Positions 58,206 through 64,000 of a DNA stretch of 64,000 nucleotides are shown piece after piece. Positions within the stretch are counted from its first letter, which is position 1; each line of letters begins with the position of its first letter. Source of the DNA: an uncultured Bacteroidales bacterium (lineage in GTDB: Bacteria > Bacteroidota > Bacteroidia > Bacteroidales > Bacteroidaceae); NCBI GenBank assembly GCA_902778625.1, contig CACYYM010000007.1, positions 21,587 to 85,586 on the forward strand, given 5' to 3'. The position numbers were made by a program, and so were the translations under genes. The notes beneath the pieces are model-generated. The model did not search any database. It was not told where the DNA came from and was given only the letters and a program-made list of their open reading frames with translations.

Positions 58206-60806
58206 TCAAGGCCGCTCAATCGTCAAGGAGCAAAGGTCGGAAGAACTGGTGCCGACGAGCAGTTCGAACTTGCCAGACTTCACGCGCATGGCGTTGCTGG
58301 CAGCGTCCCAGAACTCGAAACTCTTGTCGGTAAGCTGCAGTTCTACATTGACCGTCTGCCCAGCTTTCACATTGACGCGCTTGAAGGCTCGAAGACTCTT
58401 CAGCGGTCCGTCGGAGTCTTGCAGGTCGCGAATGTAGAGCTGAACGGTTTCCGCGCCGTCGCGCTTGCCGGTGTTGGTGACAGGAATGGTCAGAGTCATC
58501 GGACTATTCTGAGTGTTCTGACTATTCAGACTAGGCTCGCCCAACTCGAAGTTCGTGTAGCTCAAGCCGTAGCCGAAGGGGAAGAGCGCGTCGTCGAAGT
58601 AGCGATAGGTGCGTCCTTTCATGCTGTAGTCCTCATAATCAGGCAGTTGCGAGCTGTTCTTATAGAACGTCACAGGCAGTTTTCCGCTTGGATTAACGTC
58701 GCCGAAGAGCACGTCTGCCACAGCCGTACCGCCTTCCTGACCCGGATACCAAGCCTGAACGATGGCATCGCAAGTCTCCGTCTCCGGTTCGAGAGCGATG
58801 CAAGAACCTGAGCAGTTGACGAAGATGACCTGTTTGCCAGCCTCTTTCAGCGCCTTCAGGAAGTTACGCTGAACAGCCGGCAGCTCGATGTTCGTACGGT
58901 CTCCACCCTTGAAGCCTTCGATGTTGACAGGCATTTCCTCGCCCTCGAGAGCAGGAGAGATGCCGCCCACGAAGATGACTTTCTCGATGCCTTTCAACTG
59001 TGCAATGGTTTGCTGATAATCGATGGGATGTTCCCTTGCCACATTAATCTTGAGGTTAGCATTGTAAGTCTGTATGTGCGAAAAACGTACCTCGATTTGA
59101 TAGCTCTTGTCCTTCTCTGCTTGGATGGCAACACGATTGGGCGTGGTGCGCCAAGTGTGGTGACGGAACTTCTGCTCGCCATCGATGAAGAGCTCGAAGT
59201 GTCCGCAGCCTTCAACGTTCACGACATATTCGCCAGCCTCTTCAGGTGTGAAGGTCGTTTCATACTTTGCAGAGAAATCCTCGAGCTGAACACCAGGAGC
59301 GAAGTTGTGCATGCCAGCAGTCGTGACTGCAAAAGGCGTGGTGTATTGCTGCGTGCAGACAGGCTCGCCCTCCATCTTGCGGTTATTCCAGAAGGTGCCT
59401 TTCATGCCCTTTTTGCCCTCGAAGCTGCAACAAGAAGCCATGAGGCAGTCGAGCACCTTGTCGTAAGTCAAGTCGCATCCGGGAATGTACTTCAGCTTTC
59501 CACCCTTTGACCTTTTCACCTTTTCGCGGATGCCGTCGAGAATGGTAATCGTATGGTTTGGCATGCCGTTGTAATTGCCCCACATCATGGGCGCGTTGTC
59601 GGCATTCGGGCCTATGACGCAAAGCTTTTCCTTGTTCTTTTGCAAAGGCAAGATGTTTCCCTTGTTTTGCAGGAGCACAATGGTCTGACGTGCCATATCG
59701 AGCGACAGGTTGGCCGAAGCCTTTGTTGACATCGCGCTGTATGGAATTTTCGACCACTCAACAAGACTCGGCTCGTCCATCTCGCCCAAATCGAAGCGAC
59801 CTTCCAACAGGCGGACAACGTGCTTATCAACCTCTGCCTCTGTGATGAGACCACGACGTACTGCCTCGGGAATGCTCTTGTAGGCATAGCCGTAGCCACA
59901 CTCCACATCGGTGCCTGCAATAGTTGCCTTTGCTGAAGCATGGACGGCATCGGACGAAGACTTGTGCGAACTGTAGAAGTCGGAGACGGCTCCGCAGTCG
60001 CTCACCACAAGGTACTGAAAGCCCCATTCATCTCTCAAGATGGTTTGAAGCAGACGTTGTGAACCACAGCACGGGTCATCGTCAAGGCGCTGATAAGCAC
60101 ACATCACCTCTCGCACCTTAGCATCTTGCACCAAAGTCTTGAAGGCAGGCATGTAGGTCTCCCAGAAGTCGCGAAGGGAAACGTCGGTAAGGTTGACCGA
60201 ATGGCGCGTGTATTCAGGTCCGCTATGGACAGCATAATGCTTGGCACAAGCCCACAGCTTGCGATACTTCGCTTCCTCAGGTCCTTGCAAACCCTTCACA
60301 ACCTGAGTGCCCATAACGCTTGTCAGGTAAGGGTCTTCTCCGTAGGTCTCCTGTCCCCTGCCCCAACGCGGGTCGCGAAAGATGTTGACGTTGGGCGTCC
60401 AGACAGATAGGCTGTGGAACTTCTCGTCCTCGCCTTTCAGGTCGTGCATGCGGTGATTGTACTGCGCACGAAACTCTGTCGAAGCCACGTCGAAGCACTT
60501 GTAAACCATATCAGGGTTGAACGAAGCAGCCATGGCAACAGGCTCAGGGAAGACGGTGACGTTCCCCATGTTGGCAGCGCCGTGCAAAGCTTCGCTCCAC
60601 CAGAAGAACTTTTTGATGCCGAGCCGAGGAATGGCAGGACTTTCGTCGAGCATCAGCTGGGCTTTCTCTTCGAGCGTTAGCCTTGAACAAAGGTCAACAG
60701 CACGCTCTTTGGCACTCAGGTTAGGGTTCTGATAAGGATAGGTCTGGGCTGATGCATAAGTGCCAGCACAGAGCATCATGATGAGAATGAGAAACTTGCC
60801 TTTCAT
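58206..60806 (-). CDS. GH3 beta-xylosidase-like enzyme with PA14-type insertion
   Basis: This 866-residue secreted protein has signal peptide MKGKFLILIMMLCAGTYASA. The GH3 N-domain contains WWSEALHGAANMG, TPNVNIFRDPRWGRGQETYGED, KHYAVHSGPE and the nucleophile Asp270 in LVVSDCGAV. A PA14-like domain (~470-600: VNVEGCGHFELFIDGEQKF) interrupts the second domain. FPFGYGLSYTNFEL and a fibronectin-III-like C-terminus follow. The WSEALHG and CYGYA-type motifs point to beta-xylosidase/arabinosidase. ATG 60806 is chosen for the signal peptide; it lies four bases after the GH31 stop, so both share a transcript. A 9-nt repeat (around 58500-58535) encodes SLNSQNTQNSPM near the C-terminus. Confidence 0.88.
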   Translation of the reverse strand: MKGKFLILIMMLCAGTYASAQTYPYQNPNLSAKERAVDLCSRLTLEEKAQLMLDESPAIPRLGIKKFFWWSEALHGAANMGNVTVFPEPVAMAASFNPDMVYKCFDVASTEFRAQYNHRMHDLKGEDEKFHSLSVWTPNVNIFRDPRWGRGQETYGEDPYLTSVMGTQVVKGLQGPEEAKYRKLWACAKHYAVHSGPEYTRHSVNLTDVSLRDFWETYMPAFKTLVQDAKVREVMCAYQRLDDDPCCGSQRLLQTILRDEWGFQYLVVSDCGAVSDFYSSHKSSSDAVHASAKATIAGTDVECGYGYAYKSIPEAVRRGLITEAEVDKHVVRLLEGRFDLGEMDEPSLVEWSKIPYSAMSTKASANLSLDMARQTIVLLQNKGNILPLQKNKEKLCVIGPNADNAPMMWGNYNGMPNHTITILDGIREKVKRSKGGKLKYIPGCDLTYDKVLDCLMASCCSFEGKKGMKGTFWNNRKMEGEPVCTQQYTTPFAVTTAGMHNFAPGVQLEDFSAKYETTFTPEEAGEYVVNVEGCGHFELFIDGEQKFRHHTWRTTPNRVAIQAEKDKSYQIEVRFSHIQTYNANLKINVAREHPIDYQQTIAQLKGIEKVIFVGGISPALEGEEMPVNIEGFKGGDRTNIELPAVQRNFLKALKEAGKQVIFVNCSGSCIALEPETETCDAIVQAWYPGQEGGTAVADVLFGDVNPSGKLPVTFYKNSSQLPDYEDYSMKGRTYRYFDDALFPFGYGLSYTNFELGEPSLNSQNTQNSPMTLTIPVTNTGKRDGAETVQLYIRDLQDSDGPLKSLRAFKRVNVKAGQTVNVELQLTDKSFEFWDAASNAMRVKSGKFELLVGTSSSDLCSLTIERP

Positions 60807-60810
60807 TGTT

Positions 60811-63264
60811 TTATTGAATGGTAATCGTTGTTTTCTTGCCTTGATAGTTAACATTTTGACGTGTCGAGTTTACCAACTTAACGTGGTAAGTTCGGCGATT
60901 CGGCGTGCCAAAATACTTGCCTTCGCGCTTGTTGATGGTGAGGCGATGGTTAGCATCGTCCCAAAGGAACTTGATGCGCGAATACTGTCCGCGTTCGTAA
61001 GCTTTGGTGATGCCATCATCTTCGTAAAGCGTGAACGTTCCGTCAGCTCCCGGATAAAGCAACACCTCGTCGTCCTTGACGGGAATAATGCTGCCAGCCC
61101 GCACAAAGACGGGAATGTAGTCGAGGCCAACACTTGTCGTAACGCTCTGTCCGCCTGCATAATGTTGGCCTGTGTAGTAGTCGTACCAGCCGCCTTCATT
61201 CTTTGGCAGATAGGTTGTCCAAGTGGAGACATTCGGCTCCGTCACAGGGCTGACGAGCAGCGAGCGGCCAAACATGTACTCGTGCTTCTGGTCGAGAGCC
61301 TTCACGTCGTTTGCAAAGTCGAAGACCAGGGGCCGCATCAAGGTTGAGCCTTTCGAAGCAACCTCTTCGGCGTGACTATATATATAAGGTAGCAAGCGAT
61401 AACGTTCGTTCAAGGCTCGTGCGATGACTTGTTGAGCTTCTGCTCCGTAGTTCCACGGCTCGGTGTTGCTCATGTAGCCATGCACGCGCATCAGGGGCAG
61501 GAAGACGCTTGTCTCAATCCATCGCAACATACGTTCGATGTAGGCCTTGTCGTTGTACTGATTGCCCGGACGGAAGAAGCCGCCTGCGTCGTAGGTCCAC
61601 CAAGGGATGCCTGCCGCTTGCATGCCGAGACCTGCCGTGAGCTGCCTGCGGAACGTTTCCCAGTCATTGCCCACATCGCCGCTCCACATGGCCGAGCCGT
61701 AACGCTGAATGCCAGGGAAACCGCAGCGAGTGAGAATCATGGGTCGCAGCCCAGTTTTGAATTTTGAATTTAAGAGTCCTTCGTAAACCGTCTTGTTCAC
61801 CAAGAGAGGATAGACGTTTCGAACTTCCTCGCCAGCCCATTTGCCATTGTTCACGAGGCGTCCCGCAAGGTCATCGTTCTCCGGCTCCGTTGCGTCTTGC
61901 CACCAAGCATCGATACCCAACGGCACCAGTCGCGTAGAGAAGTTGCGCCAATAAGCAGAGGCTGCATCTGGATTGAAGAAATCTATCCAATCCGTGCCCG
62001 GAATGTAATAGCCTTTGGCAAGCATCTCTTTGCCCACTTCGGAGTTTTTGTCAATCTTCGACCACACGCTGACCATGAGCCGCATATTCATGGCGTGCAG
62101 GCTATCTGTCAGTGCCTTAGGGTCTGGGTAATGGTCCTCGTCGAACTGCATTGCGTTCCACCCGTACTTGCCCCAGTACTGCCAGTCCTGCACAAGCACA
62201 TCGACAGGCAGTCCCTCGCTTCGGAAGCGGTTTGCCGTCTGCAGAATTTCATCGGAAGAATGGAAACGTTCGCGACAATGTATGTAGCCCAAAGCCCATC
62301 GGGGCATCAAGGGTGCCTCGCCTGTCAGTTCTCGATAGGCTGCCACAATCTCGTCGGCAGAACCAACGAACACTGTATAGTCCACTGCATTGGCCACAGG
62401 CGAGCGGAACACCGTCTGGTCCTTTACCTTATTATAATATAATATAGGTGCGTCGCCACGTGACAGTTCTGCCCTCACGATGTGTCGTCCTGCCTTTAGC
62501 GACACGATGCTGGAGGCCGTAGGAGGCAGCCAAAGGTTCTGCATCTCGATTACGTTCTTGCCGTCAATCGAGAGGTTATGTCTTCGCGCCATCTTCTGTC
62601 CGACGTCGAGCAAGAGTGCATAGTCGCCGTCCTCAGCGAGGTCGATGCTCGCCTCATAGATGTTCCGCTGCCGCACCTCCTGTTTGCCGCCTTCGGTCGA
62701 AGTGACGTTGACTATCTCCGACTGGCCTGCTTCGTCCTGCAGAAGCATCTTCACCTCGTGGTCGCAAGGATTGAAGTCCACCAGTCCGTAGTTGTTCCAA
62801 AGCACGCCATAGCCTTTGCTCGAGATGAGCATCGGTATGCTGATTTGCGTGTTCACTTGTGTCAGGCGTCGCGGAAGTCCCCTGACGTTGCTGAAGCCGT
62901 CTTGGAATTGTCCCAAACCAAAGAGGCGTTCGTCGCTGTCGGAGCGGAAAGCCAGCGTCGCTTCCCTACCCTGCATCCGATGCAGCGTGGCCACGAAGAC
63001 AGGACTTCCCTGTCTGTCCTTGACGGTGACAGTCCTGCTGGCTTCATCCACATCGACAGAGACCTCGCCACGCTTCACCTCATCATTCTTGACATAGAGC
63101 CAGTCGGGCAGGCTTGAAGCGACCTGCTGCTCGTAATATTGTATCCTCACGGCATTACGAGCCACTTGGCGAACGCTCAGCGTGCCTCCTGCGAAAGGCA
63201 TCTCACGCGCTGTCGAAGGGAAAACTAGCAGTCCTATCAGCCCGAAACAAAGCAAACGTTTCAT
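60811..63264 (-). CDS. GH31 alpha-xylosidase-like enzyme
   Basis: This 817-residue secreted enzyme (MKRLLCFGLIGLLVFPSTA) has the GH31 N-terminal beta domain, the linker PLMPRWALGYIHCRERF, the nucleophile Asp457 in AWWQDATEPEND, the acid/base region MWSGDVGNDWETF and the C-terminal beta domains. The WWQDATEPEND form is seen in alpha-xylosidases and related enzymes; alpha-glucosidase is possible. A 7-nt repeat gives LNSKFKTG in the barrel (61755-61768). The last ~25 codons (60858-60923) lie in a 22-nt-period array. It is co-oriented with GH3 and probably forms a two-gene operon. ATG 63267 one codon earlier is an alternative start. Confidence 0.86.
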   Translation of the reverse strand: MKRLLCFGLIGLLVFPSTAREMPFAGGTLSVRQVARNAVRIQYYEQQVASSLPDWLYVKNDEVKRGEVSVDVDEASRTVTVKDRQGSPVFVATLHRMQGREATLAFRSDSDERLFGLGQFQDGFSNVRGLPRRLTQVNTQISIPMLISSKGYGVLWNNYGLVDFNPCDHEVKMLLQDEAGQSEIVNVTSTEGGKQEVRQRNIYEASIDLAEDGDYALLLDVGQKMARRHNLSIDGKNVIEMQNLWLPPTASSIVSLKAGRHIVRAELSRGDAPILYYNKVKDQTVFRSPVANAVDYTVFVGSADEIVAAYRELTGEAPLMPRWALGYIHCRERFHSSDEILQTANRFRSEGLPVDVLVQDWQYWGKYGWNAMQFDEDHYPDPKALTDSLHAMNMRLMVSVWSKIDKNSEVGKEMLAKGYYIPGTDWIDFFNPDAASAYWRNFSTRLVPLGIDAWWQDATEPENDDLAGRLVNNGKWAGEEVRNVYPLLVNKTVYEGLLNSKFKTGLRPMILTRCGFPGIQRYGSAMWSGDVGNDWETFRRQLTAGLGMQAAGIPWWTYDAGGFFRPGNQYNDKAYIERMLRWIETSVFLPLMRVHGYMSNTEPWNYGAEAQQVIARALNERYRLLPYIYSHAEEVASKGSTLMRPLVFDFANDVKALDQKHEYMFGRSLLVSPVTEPNVSTWTTYLPKNEGGWYDYYTGQHYAGGQSVTTSVGLDYIPVFVRAGSIIPVKDDEVLLYPGADGTFTLYEDDGITKAYERGQYSRIKFLWDDANHRLTINKREGKYFGTPNRRTYHVKLVNSTRQNVNYQGKKTTITIQ
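60858..60923. repeat. 22-nt-period array, copy G, inside the GH31 coding sequence
   Basis: Three units start at 60858, 60880 and 60902 (cores GACGTGTCGAGTT, AACGTGGTAAGTT, GGCGTGCC). They are translated in the 3' end of the GH31 gene (peptide around FGTPNRRTYHVKLVNST). Confidence 0.75.
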
Positions 63265-63285
63265 CATGTGTCTTTTTATTAGAAA

Positions 63286-63315
63286 GAGCCCGCCTGTGTT
63301 TCCGCGGGCGGGCTC
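63286..63315 (-). terminator. Terminator hairpin between the frameshifted surface gene and GH31
   Basis: GAGCCCGCC (63286-63294) pairs perfectly with GGCGGGCTC (63307-63315). On the minus strand it is followed by TTTCTAATAAAAA. It would end transcription of the upstream minus-strand gene. No -7 box is obvious before GH31. Confidence 0.72.
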
Positions 63316-63342
63316 CAAGTGTTATTGCGCTCAGTTCTTCAC

Positions 63343-64000
63343 TTACTTAACCAAGACCTTCTTGTCGCCGATGATGTTGATGCCCTTGCGAGCCTTTTCG
63401 AGGCGCTGGCCTGCGGTGTTGTAGATGGGAACGTCCTTTTCTGCGGCTTCAACCTTATCGACGCCTGTCAGGATGTCGAGCAGGTTGTCGTTCCATAACA
63501 TAGAAGTAGTCGGCATCTGCCCAGCCATAAAAGTAACCAGCATTACAGAATTCACTCTTATCGTCGATGTAAATGCGTTGGACGGTAGCATCCTTCATCA
63601 CAACATCCTCGAAGACGGGATTGACGATGTCTTCGCCTGGCTCGAACTTATACATGTAGGGCTTGCCAGCCTCAATCTTGTCGCACTCTGTGAGGCAGTC
63701 GATGATAAGATAGGTATCGACTTCCTTTACAGTGCCACTGGGCTGACGGAGCTGAATGCCCTCCAGGATGCTGCCTTCCAGTTCGAGGTCGAAGGGCAGG
63801 CAGATGCTCCACCACTTGCCGTCCTTCTTGATAGTCTGGTTCTCGATGATGACGTTGACACGCTCACCATTGTAAGTGCTGATTATAGAAGAGTTATCTT
63901 CGTTAGCGTCAAGCACGACGTCGGGCAGTATGAGGGTTGTGAAGGAAGCAATGTCGCTGACTGCATCCTCTTCGCCTTCCTTGATGCCGACAATCTGGTA
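63343..64000 (-). pseudogene. Surface protein C-terminal part, interrupted by a frameshift
   Basis: The minus-strand frame enters from beyond the window end and reads about 180 residues (NSSIISTYNGERVNVIIENQ, KWWSICLPFDLELEGSI, AGKPYMYKFEPGEDIVNP) to GWADADYFYVM, then runs to a stop at 63455. A second frame, offset by one base, takes over near 63505-63520 (WNDNLLDILTGVDKVEAAEK) and ends with the sorting tail IYNTAGQRLEKARKGINIIG. One base gained (or two lost) would explain it. The content matches Prevotella secreted proteins with a leucine-rich or beta-helix N-terminus. Decay or a sequencing error are both possible. Confidence 0.72.

Overview
The window looks like a chromosomal segment of a Bacteroidales bacterium, most likely Prevotellaceae. 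The evidence is the many -7 boxes of the form TAnnTTTG with no Shine-Dalgarno sequences; secreted proteins ending in the sorting-type tail 'IYN(V/T)AGQRL...KGINI(V/I)G.KKVL(I/V)K'; a small protein starting MKKTYLIPAMQ; and a dense set of plant-polysaccharide enzymes. Family names come from reading motifs and recalling the families; no search was run.

Layout. 0-9.2 kb: end of a tRNA adenine-N6 methyltransferase, a Gate-domain permease, then a minus-strand operon (NamZ-type exo-muramidase, glycerophosphodiesterase, a 47-residue membrane protein), a divergent acyltransferase plus sialate-O-acetylesterase pair, and an FAD oxidoreductase. 9.3-15.5 kb: threonine operon thrA, apgM-type mutase (probable homoserine kinase substitute), thrC, MFS permease. 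15.6-20 kb: a 54-residue small protein and a 1345-residue surface protein. 20.2-34 kb: mostly housekeeping genes (RecQ-tail protein, manA, rplU-rpmA, menA, CPBP protease, serS, fused NfnAB-type oxidoreductase, DMT protein, PD40-like protein, nucleoside phosphorylase, threonine aldolase, mnmE). 34-45 kb and 52.7-63.3 kb: enzymes fitting degradation of acetylated, (methyl)glucuronosylated, arabinosylated xylan: a GH67-esterase fusion, GH2, CE1-like and CE15-like esterases, GH43-CBM6-esterase, three more GH43 proteins, GH3 and GH31. No SusC/SusD pair or regulator is in view. The xylan genes are split at 45.3-52.2 kb by an accessory island: a single-chain methyltransferase-endonuclease, an ImmA/IrrE metallopeptidase, a RecA-fold ATPase, a Toprim/zinc-ribbon primase-like protein and an HU-like protein. 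The window ends in a frameshifted surface protein.

The enzymes form a plausible chain. CE15 and GH67 act on glucuronoyl esters and (methyl)glucuronic acid, CE1 and the SGNH esterases remove feruloyl or acetyl groups, GH43 enzymes remove arabinose or xylose, and GH3/GH31/GH2 finish the oligosaccharides.

The most unusual content is in non-coding DNA. (i) Two copies, 51 kb apart, of an 82-83 nt element fold into a four-way junction (closing stem plus three hairpins), and the stem sequences differ while pairing is kept. (ii) Arrays of 22-nt-period units with a CGTG/CACG core occur at seven or eight places, one inside a coding sequence. (iii) Heptanucleotide tandem repeats lie in gene leaders and are translated as signal peptides in two glycosidases and as a linker in a third. 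(iv) Mini-hairpins with three-base loops have stems that change in a compensatory way. (v) Three large inverted repeats have TATATA-like centres; one lies between the ATPase and primase-like genes and one beside an apparent relic of another primase-like gene.
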